Shown here one piece after another: positions 46,083-55,816 of a stretch of DNA of 64,000 nucleotides; within the stretch, counting starts at the first letter, position 1, and every line of letters starts with the position of its first letter. The position numbers and the translations under genes are program-made. Origin of the DNA: Lunatimonas lonarensis (GTDB lineage Bacteria; Bacteroidota; Bacteroidia; Cytophagales; Cyclobacteriaceae); contig NZ_AQHR01000035.1 of the NCBI RefSeq assembly GCF_000390185.1, positions 27,116 to 91,115 on the forward strand. The letters run 5' to 3'. Below the pieces are notes generated by a model. That model was not told the origin of the DNA. It ran no database searches and was given only the letters and a program-made list of their open reading frames with translations.

Positions 46083-47333
46083 TTAGTTAAAAAGGTCTTT
46101 GAAGCTTTTTACCGTGGCGTTGGTGACCAAAGGCTTTGCCCAAATGCCAATGCTTAGGATATAGCCAAGGGTGATCAATAAGAACAACATCGCCACTTTC
46201 AGCCCGACCAGCTCGGCGATGCCTCCCACAACCAGCGGGACCACCGCTCCCCCTGCAATTCCGGTGCACAGGATCCCGGAGAAGGTTCCGTGGTGTTTGG
46301 AAACGGAGTTTAGCGCAAGGGAGAAAATGATCGACCACATCACCGAGGCAAAAAAGCCTACAAGGGGAAACGCCACGATGGCCACTGCGGTAGGCCCAAA
46401 TAATCCGGCAAGCAGGGAGACGATGGCTCCCGAGGTAAACAGCATCAACACCCGGCGGCTGTCAAAGAACTTGAGCAGCACCAAGCCCAGCAAACAACCC
46501 ACTGTCAACAGTCCCCAGAAATAGGATATGACGGAGGCACCAACCGTAGAGGGATCTACCCCATGGTAGTCTTGCAAAAATTTGGAGGTCCAGTTGGCCA
46601 CTCCCTGTTCGGTACCTACGTAGCAGAAGATTCCTAAAAAGAACAGGATTACCATTCGGTCGCCGAGCAGTTCCTTAAGGGACGAGCCCGCATCGATTTT
46701 CTCATCCTCTTTGAGCTCCACCGTGGGAAACTTGGCAAAAAGGATAATGATGACCATCAGAAAGGAGGTTACGGCAAAGACCCAGTACAGGGATACCCAT
46801 TTGAGGTTTTCTGGAACGAGTCCGTTGAGCAGCGTTATCAAGGCCGAGGTGTCGGCTGTATGCATGTTGTTTACCAAGTAGCTGTAGAGCCAGGGGCTTA
46901 AAAAGCTTGCCGCACCAAAGGCGAGCTGACCCAAGACGGAATTAAAGGCAAAATGTTCATCCCCCCCGGCTGTGCGCAGTAGTGGGTTGATGACTACCTG
47001 GAGCATGGCCATGCCTATTCCTATGATGAACAGGGAGCTCAGGGCCACGCCAAAGCTTGGTATCAGGGCAAAAATAAGGGCACCGGTAAATGCCATTACA
47101 AACGCGGCGGTCAGCACTTTTTTCTCCCGGTATTTTTCAACCAGAATACCCGAGGGAATGGACATCACCGCATACGCAGCGAAAAACGCAAAGGGCAGGA
47201 AGCCTGCCAATCCCAAGCTAAGCGTAAAGCTATCGATTATATCCGGGATGATGGGGCCCAGTATGTTGGTCAAAAATGAAATGACAAAAAATATCAGTAG
47301 AATTAACGCTACTATCAGGTTGTTTCTCTTCAT
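46083..47333 (-). CDS. MFS sugar transporter (FucP/GlcP-like)
   Basis: A 416-residue protein with 12 predicted helices. The FucP-type pattern is clear: FFVISFLTNILGPIIPDI at the start, PSGILVEKYREKKVL after helix 2, and the MLQVVINPLLRTAGG helix 4 motif, followed by FNSVLGQLAFG. Family members import fucose, glucose, N-acetylglucosamine or MurNAc with H+. It lies between the ROK kinase and XylR-type regulator with short gaps, so it likely takes up the sugar that the kinase phosphorylates. Confidence 0.9.
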   Translation of the reverse strand: MKRNNLIVALILLIFFVISFLTNILGPIIPDIIDSFTLSLGLAGFLPFAFFAAYAVMSIPSGILVEKYREKKVLTAAFVMAFTGALIFALIPSFGVALSSLFIIGIGMAMLQVVINPLLRTAGGDEHFAFNSVLGQLAFGAASFLSPWLYSYLVNNMHTADTSALITLLNGLVPENLKWVSLYWVFAVTSFLMVIIILFAKFPTVELKEDEKIDAGSSLKELLGDRMVILFFLGIFCYVGTEQGVANWTSKFLQDYHGVDPSTVGASVISYFWGLLTVGCLLGLVLLKFFDSRRVLMLFTSGAIVSLLAGLFGPTAVAIVAFPLVGFFASVMWSIIFSLALNSVSKHHGTFSGILCTGIAGGAVVPLVVGGIAELVGLKVAMLFLLITLGYILSIGIWAKPLVTNATVKSFKDLFN

Positions 47334-47360
47334 GATGGGGTGGGTTTGTAAAAAGGGATT

Positions 47361-48218
47361 TTACAGGGCGTTTGTTTGGCCTACTAGGGCTTGGTCTACC
47401 AACGCAGCAGCGCCCAACAGCGCAATGTTTTCGTTTTTGGAAACCAGAATAGTCAGCTTATTGATGATTTCCGGATAGATAAAATCCTGAAAACTATCTT
47501 CCATGCTCTTTTTGAAAAACTGGAATGCCTTTGCAAGGGATCCACCCAGAATGATGGCTTCTGGATCGTAGGTATACAGAACTGCTTGCACCGCGGCTCC
47601 GAAATGGCGCCCAAATTCCTCCCATTGGGCTAAGGAAGGTGTATTGCCGGTTTTCGCCGCTTTGTAGGCGTCCAGCGCCGTCGTGTCATAGAAGCTGCTG
47701 AAAAAGTTGCCACTTGCGTAATATTCGATGTTCTTGTCCTTATAGGGTAGCAGGCCTATTTCCCCAGCGCCACAGTTCACACCGGCGTACAGCTTGTTGT
47801 CTATGATTATGCCCGAACCGAGGCCTGTCCCTATGGACATGCCCACCATGTTGCTGAACTGCTTGCCCAGCCCAAATCGGTGCTCTCCGATGGCAAAACA
47901 GTTTACGTCGTTGTTGACAAACACAGGTACGTCAAACTCCTTCTCCAGAATAGCTTTGAGTTCCACTTTTTTCCAGGAAGGGATATTGGTCACGTTGTAA
48001 ACGATGCCGTTTTTAACGTCGACTACAGAGGGGACACCAATTCCTATCCCATCAACCTTATGGTCCATCAAAGGTTTGATGAAATTGATCACCTGCTTCA
48101 GCGTGGAGGGTAGGGAGTCTTTTTCCTCTAGCAGTGCCTTGGTTTGGGAAATGATCTCTCCGTTTTTTTCGATTCCAACCTGGATTTTTGTACCTCCTAA
48201 GTCAATACCTATATTCAT
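47361..48218 (-). CDS. ROK-family sugar kinase
   Basis: The 285-residue kinase has the ATP site IGIDLGGTKIQVGIE, the catalytic region VFVNNDVNCFAIGEHRFG with Asp in NNDVN, and MSIGTGLGSGIII. The usual zinc motif (His plus CxCGxxGC) is missing: the segment GEIGLLPYKDKNIEYYASG has none of these residues, a variant I recall from other Bacteroidota ROK kinases. Substrates in the family include glucose, GlcNAc and ManNAc. With an MFS transporter after it and murQ in the divergent set, an amino sugar is likely. Confidence 0.88.
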   Translation of the reverse strand: MNIGIDLGGTKIQVGIEKNGEIISQTKALLEEKDSLPSTLKQVINFIKPLMDHKVDGIGIGVPSVVDVKNGIVYNVTNIPSWKKVELKAILEKEFDVPVFVNNDVNCFAIGEHRFGLGKQFSNMVGMSIGTGLGSGIIIDNKLYAGVNCGAGEIGLLPYKDKNIEYYASGNFFSSFYDTTALDAYKAAKTGNTPSLAQWEEFGRHFGAAVQAVLYTYDPEAIILGGSLAKAFQFFKKSMEDSFQDFIYPEIINKLTILVSKNENIALLGAAALVDQALVGQTNAL

Positions 48219-48536
48219 GTGTTACTCTCTGTAGATTGAATGTGAGAAAAAGTTTGCCTTATATCCATACTGTACGACGAATTCTTCCGTAAAGGTTGCC
48301 TTTGATTTTCTTTTTGAGGGGTTTCATTACGGGTTAATTTTCTCTTATTTCCGTTGGATAGTCTCGTTGGTTTTCCATGTATACTTTCAAAAACGGTTTT
48401 AGGCTATCTTCTTACCTACAATTTTGAAGATAGTCCATAACCCATTTTTGGTGGTATTACCAGTCGAATGACCGAGATTTACTTCCTCGGTTATTGACAA
48501 AAAAATGTATGGCAAGTTACTGGATTTAGTTTAATT
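48219..48536. promoter_or_regulatory. 318-base divergent control region with repeated GATAG elements
   Basis: This gap separates the leftward ROK operon from the rightward propeller/phosphatase set and must hold both promoters. GGATAGTCT lies at 48356-48364. GGCTATCTTC (48402-48411) faces GAAGATAGTCC (48426-48436), forming an inverted repeat with a 14-base centre. Related words occur at 44811-44850. This is consistent with binding sites for the XylR-type regulator, but it is by eye only. No gene was seen here. Confidence 0.45.
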
Positions 48537-50702
48537 ATGGTAGAAAAAAGTATTTTTAACGCATTGCTGGGGCTGTTCTTTTCCCTTTTCATCAGTCAGG
48601 TCTATGCCCAAGGCAAGCCCTATGTACAAGCCGTTTCCGCAAAATTCGGTGTGGCGGAAAAGTCCCCGCTCCCCCAATTTTTGAAAGTGGTGGTCGATTA
48701 CGACGATCAAGTATTTGTCCTCAGTGACCGGGGCGTGTATTTTCCCTTTGGAGGGCTGCTGATACCGGATCATAGGTACCGTTCACTTGCGGGCAAGGTG
48801 CCCCTTGATATCAGCATACAGGAGGAAACCGGTTACCTGTACTATCTCTATGCAGACCGTTTCCTCAGCAATGCCCATGCCGGAAAGCCTTTTGGGAGAT
48901 TGCCGGAAGGAGCCTTTGACCGGCTGGCGGTAAATGCCGCAGGGGATGTATTGCTGACGGGCCGTGGCAAGGCTTCAGTCTTTCGGGCGGGACGTCTGCT
49001 GGACCTTGGCCGCCTCCCGGCACCGGTTCAGGGGCTGTTTGTGCACCAAGGTATGTTTTACCTGCATGCCGGGGATAGGGTGTTGCAGGTCAATGGCAAG
49101 GATCAACTGGAGGAGCTGGTGGCGGTGCCGGGACTGCGGGCCATTGCCTTCCGGGAGGGCGAGCTGATTGCAGGATCTGACGCAGGCTATACGGTGTACT
49201 CGCTACGTGATTTTAGTCAACTCCTGCCGTGGCAGGAGAAACTGCCGGTGCAGGCAGTCCGGTCCCTGGCAGTGAGCGGGGGACAGGTCTGGGCAGGGAC
49301 TTCGCAGGGAGCCTTTCGAAGGCTTTCGGATGGGAGTTTTCGCTATTACGCTTCGAATCGCTGGCTCATGGAGGATGAGGTGATGGATATGGCCTTTGAT
49401 TCCATGGGAGATGCCTACCTCCTGACCAAAAGTGGGCTCAACCAGATCCGGTTTAAAGAAACAACCTTGGCGGAAAAGGCTGCGCATTTTGAGTCAAAGA
49501 TAAGGCAGCGGCATATCCGTTTCGGTTTTTCCACCGAAACCCGCGTCAAGGATCCAAGGAATCTGGGGAGGTCGGAGCTTGTGGATGACGATAACGATGG
49601 GTTATGGACGTCTTTTTACCTGGGCAGTATGGCCTTTAAGCATGCGGTTACCGGGGACAGCCAGTCCAGAAGGTATGCCTGGGAGTCATTCGAGGCTTTT
49701 GAACGCCTCCTGTCCATCAACCAATTGCAGGGCTTTCCCTCAAGGACCTTTGAGCGAACTGGCTATAAGGTCTCCGGCCCCTCCAAATGGCGGGAGTCTC
49801 CGGATGAGGGCTGGGAATGGAAGGGACATACCAGCAGCGACGAGTTTGTGGGATATATATTCGTAGCTGCCGTGATGGATCAGTTGGTGGCCAAAACCGA
49901 AACCGAGCGCAAGCGGGTGGCCGATTTTATCGATGAGATACTCATGCATATGATCAACAACCGCTACTATTTTGTGGATATAGACGGTAAGCCCACCCTA
50001 TGGGGAAGGTGGCATCCGGAGTACATCAATTCCTATCCGGAAACCGTGGTGGACAGAAAGTTGGGGAGTACAACGCTGATTGCGGGATTGCAGTTGGGAT
50101 ATGCCCTCACGGGCAAGGAGCTGTATAGGGAAGAAGCCTACCGCTTGATGAAGGAAGAGGGATACCTGGAAAATATCAAAATCGACCTGAACCGAATTGG
50201 CTCCACGCCGGGGGTGATCTTTGAGGGCCACGATATGGGGGATGGGGGCTGGAACCATTCAGACGACGAAATGGCTTTTTTGACCTACTGGGTTTTGTAC
50301 CACTATGCGTTTTCCGAGGAGCTGCGCGCCGAGTGGGAATGGGTGATCCACAACCACTGGAAGATCGAGTTGCCCGAAAGAAATGCACTCTGGAGCCTGA
50401 TTACCTACGGCACAGAGGGCTCCATCGACCGCGAGTCGGTATTTTGGCATCTGGAGGGTTTTGCGTGGGATTTGGTGCGTCACGATGTGAAAAATTCCCA
50501 CCGGAAAGACCTCCGTATCCTAGACCAGAACTTCCGTGGGCAGACCACCGATGTGCTGCTGCATCCGGATGAACGGAGCATCGAGCGGCACAATGCCAAT
50601 CCCTTTGTATTGGACGATGGCAGAGGCGGAACCACCGAACTCACCGGAGATGAGTTTCTTCTTCCCTACTGGCTGGGCAGGTACTTGGGAGTTATTCCAT
50701 AA
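48537..50702 (+). CDS. Exported beta-propeller plus helical-toroid protein, paralogue 1
   Basis: A 721-residue secreted protein (signal ending SQVYAQ). Residues about 30-330 look like a two-component-type beta-propeller (repeats such as VRSLAVSGGQVWAGTSQGAFRR and VMDMAFDSMGDAYLLTKSGLNQI). Residues about 335-720 are helical with W/acidic-rich motifs: DDDNDGLWTSFYLGSMAF, GFPSRTFERTGY, TSSDEFVGYIF, GKPTLWGRWHPEYINSYP, WNHSDDEMAFLTYWVLY and NSHRKD. That pattern suggests an (alpha/alpha)n toroid like those of glycosidases or lyases. I do not know the family. A clear paralogue lies at 57479-59731 in the same set, sharing every one of these motifs. An enzyme for the locus substrate is the likely role, with acidic pairs as candidate catalysts. 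Confidence 0.8.
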   Translation: MVEKSIFNALLGLFFSLFISQVYAQGKPYVQAVSAKFGVAEKSPLPQFLKVVVDYDDQVFVLSDRGVYFPFGGLLIPDHRYRSLAGKVPLDISIQEETGYLYYLYADRFLSNAHAGKPFGRLPEGAFDRLAVNAAGDVLLTGRGKASVFRAGRLLDLGRLPAPVQGLFVHQGMFYLHAGDRVLQVNGKDQLEELVAVPGLRAIAFREGELIAGSDAGYTVYSLRDFSQLLPWQEKLPVQAVRSLAVSGGQVWAGTSQGAFRRLSDGSFRYYASNRWLMEDEVMDMAFDSMGDAYLLTKSGLNQIRFKETTLAEKAAHFESKIRQRHIRFGFSTETRVKDPRNLGRSELVDDDNDGLWTSFYLGSMAFKHAVTGDSQSRRYAWESFEAFERLLSINQLQGFPSRTFERTGYKVSGPSKWRESPDEGWEWKGHTSSDEFVGYIFVAAVMDQLVAKTETERKRVADFIDEILMHMINNRYYFVDIDGKPTLWGRWHPEYINSYPETVVDRKLGSTTLIAGLQLGYALTGKELYREEAYRLMKEEGYLENIKIDLNRIGSTPGVIFEGHDMGDGGWNHSDDEMAFLTYWVLYHYAFSEELRAEWEWVIHNHWKIELPERNALWSLITYGTEGSIDRESVFWHLEGFAWDLVRHDVKNSHRKDLRILDQNFRGQTTDVLLHPDERSIERHNANPFVLDDGRGGTTELTGDEFLLPYWLGRYLGVIP

Positions 50703-50795
50703 AAGGTTCCTTCCTATTGATCATAAAATGATAACTTTAGGCGCTGTTCGTCAGCAGATCGCTTTTGGTACCTTTGAAAAAACAATTATAGACAC

Positions 50796-52205
50796 ATGAA
50801 ACGACGGGATTTCTTTAGAAAGGGCGTTTTTGCCTCACTGGGAGCTACTGCTTTGGGCACTGGTTCAGCGTTTGCACGGCATACGGAGGACGCATTTCGA
50901 AAAACAGCCAAAAATGTGATTTTTTTGGTCAGTGACGGTATGAGCACCGGAACGCTCAATATGGCGGACGTGCTTCTGAAGCAAAAAGAAGGCAGAAGGA
51001 GCCGCTGGGTAGGATCGTACCAGGGAAACATCATGAAACGCTCGCTGATGGAAACAGCCTCGTCCAACTCGGTCGTGACCGACTCTGCTGCCGCGGGTAG
51101 CTCCTGGGGAGGTGGCATGCGTGTGCCAAACGGCTCCCTGAACATTGGGCCCAACGGAGAAGAGCCCATTCCCATCCTACAGAAATTCAAGGCAGCCGGC
51201 AAGTCGGTAGGCTGTGTTACCTCCGTACAGATTGCCCATGCCACGCCTGCGGCGTTTTGTGTCAACGAAAAGAGCCGGAATGCCATGCCTGTCATCGCGG
51301 AGACCTACCTGAAGCTGCGTTTCGACGTGATGTTCGGGGGGGGTGACGAGTTGTTCAATGGCAGCAAGCGGGCCGACAAAAAAGACCTGTACAAAGATTA
51401 TAGAGCAGCCGGCTTTACGGTGGCCCGAAACCGGGAGGAGTTGCTGAAGGTTCAGGGCAAAGGGCCCGTATTGGGGGTATTCAGTGAGGGGGGCTTGCCC
51501 TATGCCATTGATAGGGAAAACGATCCCGAGATCAAAAAGGTAACGCCTTCCATGGCGGAAATGGTGAAAAAGGCCATAGAGATTCTAAGTCAGAACCCCA
51601 ACGGTTTTGCCATGCAGATCGAGGGCGGTAAGGTGGACTGGGCCGCGCATGGAAACGACGCGCCCGCCCTACTCTACGATCAGATAGACTTTGATGAAGC
51701 GGTAGGTATCGCACTGGACTTTGCTGCCAGGGACGGAGAAACCCTCGTAATCATGACCACCGACCATGGAAACGCCAATCCGGGACTGTTTGACGGAGGC
51801 GTGAAGGGCAAGTTTGGCACGCTGTTTACCGCCACCCGGTCCAATGAATGGATTTTGAAGCAGCTTAACGGAGACAATACGCCGGATCAGGTCATTGATC
51901 TGATAAATGCCTACCAAGGGATCACCATCAAGCCGGAGGAGGCAATTGCCCTCCTGAAAAATTACCAGGTAGTCAACGACGAGGGGCTGTACGACACTGG
52001 GAAGATTCCTTTGAAGCTTCTTTCCGAGATACAGATGCCCTATACCGGCATAGGATGGGCAGGAACTGGGCACTCCTCCGATCACGTAGAGCTTGGGATG
52101 TTTGGTCCGGGCAGTGAAAACCTACCTGCCTTTATCGAGAACTACAAGCTGCATAACTTTATGCTGAATGCAGCGCATGTACCTGCCATGGCGTACGCCT
52201 GGTAA
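50796..52205 (+). CDS. Alkaline phosphatase, Tat-type export signal
   Basis: The 469-residue product starts MKRRDFFRKG, a twin-arginine motif, followed by a hydrophobic stretch. The alkaline phosphatase core shows VIFLVSDGMSTGTLNMAD, the nucleophile in VVTDSAAAGS (Ser97 after Asp96), IEGGKVDWAAHGNDAPA, TTDHGNANPG and the zinc ligand region GTGHSSDHVELG. It hydrolyses phosphomonoesters in the periplasm with two zinc ions. It lies between paralogue 1 and a purple acid phosphatase on the same strand, so two phosphatase families are deployed together. Confidence 0.93.
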   Translation: MKRRDFFRKGVFASLGATALGTGSAFARHTEDAFRKTAKNVIFLVSDGMSTGTLNMADVLLKQKEGRRSRWVGSYQGNIMKRSLMETASSNSVVTDSAAAGSSWGGGMRVPNGSLNIGPNGEEPIPILQKFKAAGKSVGCVTSVQIAHATPAAFCVNEKSRNAMPVIAETYLKLRFDVMFGGGDELFNGSKRADKKDLYKDYRAAGFTVARNREELLKVQGKGPVLGVFSEGGLPYAIDRENDPEIKKVTPSMAEMVKKAIEILSQNPNGFAMQIEGGKVDWAAHGNDAPALLYDQIDFDEAVGIALDFAARDGETLVIMTTDHGNANPGLFDGGVKGKFGTLFTATRSNEWILKQLNGDNTPDQVIDLINAYQGITIKPEEAIALLKNYQVVNDEGLYDTGKIPLKLLSEIQMPYTGIGWAGTGHSSDHVELGMFGPGSENLPAFIENYKLHNFMLNAAHVPAMAYAW

Positions 52206-52358
52206 ATTAGTTACCCATTTGGTGCGGGGGCTCCGGCTCCCGCATACTTTTTGCATCTCGGCCACCAATTCCAATGGCCTATTCATCTTAATCAATGGTA
52301 TTAACCCAAAAATAGAAGCCTGTTATCACAGGTGACCGTTTCATTAACCCATCTTCAC

Positions 52359-53597
52359 ATGTTAGCTTTAGTCAACAATGTAAAAAAGCAGCTTATTTCC
52401 CTGTCCATCGTACTGGTGTCCTTTGGATCCCTGGCGCAGCAGGATCCACTCGGGATCTTTCTGACCTGGAAAGAGGACCCGCTTACCACGATGGTGGTAG
52501 ACTGGCACCTTACTGCCGCTACGCCCCAGGTATTGCATATCACCGAAAAGGGCGGCAATGCGTGGAAACAGGAGACTGCGGAAGTTTTGCCCTTTCCTTT
52601 TTCAGATCGCCATATCCACCGGGTGGCCCTTTCCGGCCTGAAACCCGGAACCTCCTATAGCATTAAGTTCGGCGGACAGGGAAAGGAATATTATTTCAAC
52701 ACCATGCCTGCCGATATCAGCAAGGGGGCGATCCGCATCGCGATCGGAGGGGACTCCATGCACGATCAGGCCTTTATGGAAAAGACCAATACCCAAGTGG
52801 CCAAGTACGATCCCCACTTTGCGGTAATCGGCGGTGACTTGGCCTACGCCAATGGCGATCCCAAAAACGTTACCCGCTGGTATGCCTGGTTTGATGCGGT
52901 AAAAAATACGCTCATTCGGGAAGATGGCCGTATCATTCCCGTCGTAGTCGGCATAGGTAACCACGAAGTGCAGGGTGGATCCTTCGCCAAGCACGAAGAC
53001 TTTAAGTTTGACGATGCCAGCAGGGCAAAAATTGCACCCTTCTATTATGGGTTGTTTGCTTTTCCCAATCAGCCAGGCTACGGCGTGTTGGACTTTGGAA
53101 ACTATTTCAGTTTTTTCCTGCTGGACTCAGACCATTCCAATCCGGTAGACGGCGTTCAAACCGAGTGGTTTAAGCGTGAATTGGCGATCCGGGACAACGT
53201 CACGCAAATCATCACCATGCACCACGTGCCTGCCTACCCCTCCGTTCGGGATTTCAACGGTACCACACAGGCACGCGTACGAGAACATTGGCTGCCCCTT
53301 ATCGAAAAGGCCGGCGTAAAGCTGGTATTTGAAAACCACGACCACGCCTACAAGCGCACCTATCCGATCAAAAACAACGAGGTGAATCAGGATGGTGTAG
53401 TATACATCGGGGACGGTTCTTGGGGCACAAGACCCCGGGAAGTGCATGATCCGGAGACCACCTGGTACCTCGATACCGCCCAGTCGGTAAGGGCTTTTAC
53501 CTTGGTGACCCTCCAGGGCAGTAGTTTCAACATCATTTCCGTAGACGAGGATGGAAATGTAATCGATACCTATCCTGCCAATCCCCTTTTAAAATAA
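52359..53597 (+). CDS. Purple acid phosphatase-like metallophosphoesterase, exported
   Basis: A 412-residue protein with a signal peptide (LISLSIVLVSFGSLAQQ), an N-terminal fibronectin-like domain (LTWKEDPLTTMVVDWHL ... LKPGTSYSIKF) and a metallophosphatase domain. Metal motifs are GGDSMHD, GGDLAYANGD, GIGNHEVQ, ITMHHVPAYPS and ENHDHAYKR. I chose the ATG at 52359, nine codons after a GTG, because it gives a normal signal peptide. It is the third member of this fold in the window. It starts a tight run with the sialidase-like gene 13 bases later. Confidence 0.9.
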   Translation: MLALVNNVKKQLISLSIVLVSFGSLAQQDPLGIFLTWKEDPLTTMVVDWHLTAATPQVLHITEKGGNAWKQETAEVLPFPFSDRHIHRVALSGLKPGTSYSIKFGGQGKEYYFNTMPADISKGAIRIAIGGDSMHDQAFMEKTNTQVAKYDPHFAVIGGDLAYANGDPKNVTRWYAWFDAVKNTLIREDGRIIPVVVGIGNHEVQGGSFAKHEDFKFDDASRAKIAPFYYGLFAFPNQPGYGVLDFGNYFSFFLLDSDHSNPVDGVQTEWFKRELAIRDNVTQIITMHHVPAYPSVRDFNGTTQARVREHWLPLIEKAGVKLVFENHDHAYKRTYPIKNNEVNQDGVVYIGDGSWGTRPREVHDPETTWYLDTAQSVRAFTLVTLQGSSFNIISVDEDGNVIDTYPANPLLK

Positions 53598-53610
53598 GTC
53601 GACTGTTTTT

Positions 53611-54711
53611 ATGAAAAAAATTCTGTTTGGGGCCGCCTCGGTGGTCCTGCTTGCTGGTATTGCTTCCTGTGGAAGTAGCCATACCGACTCGTCCGTCCAG
53701 TCCGAACCTGCGGCGGAAGCCTCCATCGTGGGGATTCAGACGTTGGAATACGAGCATATTTTCGGTGATGATCGGCCCTTTGCCCAATGCCATGCGTCCA
53801 CTATCGCACCACTGGGCGATGGGACCTATATGGTTGCCTGGTTTGCCGGATCCTACGAAAAGCACGACGATGTGGGCATTTGGCTCTCCCAGGGAAAACT
53901 GAACGATTGGTCGGAACCGAAGATGGTAGCCAAGCTCCGAAACGACCCCCATTGGAACCCGGTTCTTTTCAATGCTCCGGACGGCAAGATGTACCTCTAC
54001 TTTAAAGTAGGCAAGGAAATCGACGACTGGGAGACCTGGGTGCAGTACACCGAAGATAAAGGGAAGACCTGGTCTGAGCCCCGTGAGCTGGTGCCCGGCG
54101 ATATAGGAGGGCGTGGACCGGTGCGAAACCACCTGCTGGTCCTATCAGACGGCACCTGGCTGGCCCCGGCATCCTTGGAGCGCAATCGGGTCTGGGATGT
54201 GATCATCGACCGTAGCGAAGATGGCGGGCAAACCTGGCAGGCTACCGACAAGCTAGCCCTGGACAGGGAGAAGGTAACCGGCGAAGGCGTAATTCAGCCG
54301 GCCCTGTGGGAATCCAAACCCGGCCACGTGCATATGCTGATGCGAAGCTCCGGTGGATACATTTGCCGCAGCGATTCGGAAGACTACGGCAAGACTTGGT
54401 CACCCATCGAAGTTACCGATCTGCCCAACAACAACTCGGGCATCGACATCGCTCCCTTGGGTGGCGAGAAGATAGCGCTGATCTTCAATCCCGTATCGGG
54501 AAACTGGGGCAAGCGGTACCCCATCACCGTTGCCATCTCTGAGGACAATGGAAAAACCTGGCCGGTAAAATACGATATAGAGAAAGGTGAAAACGAAAAG
54601 GATGAACTCTCCTATCCCGCCATTTTTTACGAAAACGGCCAATTGGTAGGATGCTATACCTGGAACAGGCAGCGTATAGCCTTTTGGAAAGGGGAGCTGA
54701 TCCGGGAATAA
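53611..54711 (+). CDS. Sialidase-fold (BNR) lipoprotein, exo-alpha-sialidase-like
   Basis: The 366-residue product has a lipoprotein signal (GIASCGSSH) and a six-bladed sialidase-like propeller with Asp-box repeats (TEDKGKTW, SEDGGQTW, SEDYGKTW, SEDNGKTW). HASTIAPLGDGTYMVAWFAG is typical of the BNR_2 group. The group includes GH33 sialidases but also enzymes acting on other sugars, so activity on sialic acid is not assured. The conserved arginine triad could not be assigned with confidence. It is followed by the deacetylase gene. Confidence 0.82.
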   Translation: MKKILFGAASVVLLAGIASCGSSHTDSSVQSEPAAEASIVGIQTLEYEHIFGDDRPFAQCHASTIAPLGDGTYMVAWFAGSYEKHDDVGIWLSQGKLNDWSEPKMVAKLRNDPHWNPVLFNAPDGKMYLYFKVGKEIDDWETWVQYTEDKGKTWSEPRELVPGDIGGRGPVRNHLLVLSDGTWLAPASLERNRVWDVIIDRSEDGGQTWQATDKLALDREKVTGEGVIQPALWESKPGHVHMLMRSSGGYICRSDSEDYGKTWSPIEVTDLPNNNSGIDIAPLGGEKIALIFNPVSGNWGKRYPITVAISEDNGKTWPVKYDIEKGENEKDELSYPAIFYENGQLVGCYTWNRQRIAFWKGELIRE

Positions 54712-54746
54712 ATAACCAAATAGGTAAAAGAGACTAAATAAAGGAT

Positions 54747-55796
54747 ATGTTAAAATTTGGAGTTTTGCTGGGAATGGTCGCGGCGTTTGGCACGCAGCTT
54801 CTGGCACAGGAAGGTAAGACCTATGCCGAGCGCTTGGGCTATCCCTCCGGTGTCAAAGTGGTGATCTTTCACGTAGATGATGCAGGGATGTCGTATGAGT
54901 CCAATACCGGAACCATCCGTTCCATTGAGGATGGGGTAGCCACCTCGTGCAGCATCATGTTCCCCTGCCCTTGGTCGGCGAGTTTTGCGCAATATGCGAT
55001 CAAGGAACCCATGGATGCGGGGGTGCACCTTACGCTGACTTCGGAGTGGGGGCATTACCGCTGGCATCCCGTGGCCGGCAGGGAGGTAGTGCCTACCCTG
55101 ATCGATTCGGAGGGAGCCCTATGGCGTTCGGTGGAGGAGGTCGTAAGAAACGCGTCTCCCGATGAAATTGAGCTGGAAATCCGTGCCCAGGTAGACAGGG
55201 CCATTGCCCTAGGGCTAAAGCCCACGCATTTGGATAGCCACATGGGTACCTTGTTTTATCATCAGCCCTTTTTGGAGCGGTATATCAAGGTAGGTGCCGA
55301 ATACGGCATCCCGGTTATGTTTCCGGGAGGGGTAAATAAGCTGCTGGGTTTATCCATGAACGATAACCTGATCAAACGATTAAAGAAGGAGGGAAGCTAC
55401 CGTGAAGGGATGGAGCTTCCCAAAAATGACCTGATGCTGAAAGCACCGGAAGTAGGTAAGCTGATCTGGAGCCTGGGTCTTCCCGTGTTGGATGATCTCC
55501 ATTCCGTCAGCGGCAATTGGAAGCCAGAGGGTGATCCCACCGCAGCGGAATGGGGCCGCTACAAAACGGAGCAGTTTAAGGAGGTGCTCTCGCAGATGGA
55601 GCCCGGCCTGGCCATGATCATCGTCCATAGCAACGGAGACAACGAGGTGTTTGACCGGATCAGCGGCTCGGGCGGATCGAGGTATGCCGATATGCTGGCG
55701 ATGATCGATCCGGATTTAAAGGCCTATATCGAAGCGGAAGGCATTATGCTGACCACCTGGCAGGAGGTCATGGAGCGCAGAAAGCGCGTGAAATAG
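54747..55796 (+). CDS. ChbG/YdjC-family carbohydrate deacetylase, exported
   Basis: A 349-residue protein with a short signal peptide (GVLLGMVAAFGTQLLAQ). The YdjC fold shows VVIFHVDDAGMSYESN with the metal Asp pair, GVHLTLTSEW and HLDSHMGTLFYHQP with histidine ligands. Known YdjC/ChbG enzymes remove N-acetyl groups from chito-oligosaccharides. Cytoplasmic members are usual, so the signal peptide points to action in the periplasm or at the surface. Located between two sialidase-fold genes, it supports an N-acetylated amino-sugar substrate for the locus. Confidence 0.88.
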   Translation: MLKFGVLLGMVAAFGTQLLAQEGKTYAERLGYPSGVKVVIFHVDDAGMSYESNTGTIRSIEDGVATSCSIMFPCPWSASFAQYAIKEPMDAGVHLTLTSEWGHYRWHPVAGREVVPTLIDSEGALWRSVEEVVRNASPDEIELEIRAQVDRAIALGLKPTHLDSHMGTLFYHQPFLERYIKVGAEYGIPVMFPGGVNKLLGLSMNDNLIKRLKKEGSYREGMELPKNDLMLKAPEVGKLIWSLGLPVLDDLHSVSGNWKPEGDPTAAEWGRYKTEQFKEVLSQMEPGLAMIIVHSNGDNEVFDRISGSGGSRYADMLAMIDPDLKAYIEAEGIMLTTWQEVMERRKRVK

Positions 55797-55816
55797 ATGG
55801 AAATTGTCCCGAGAAA

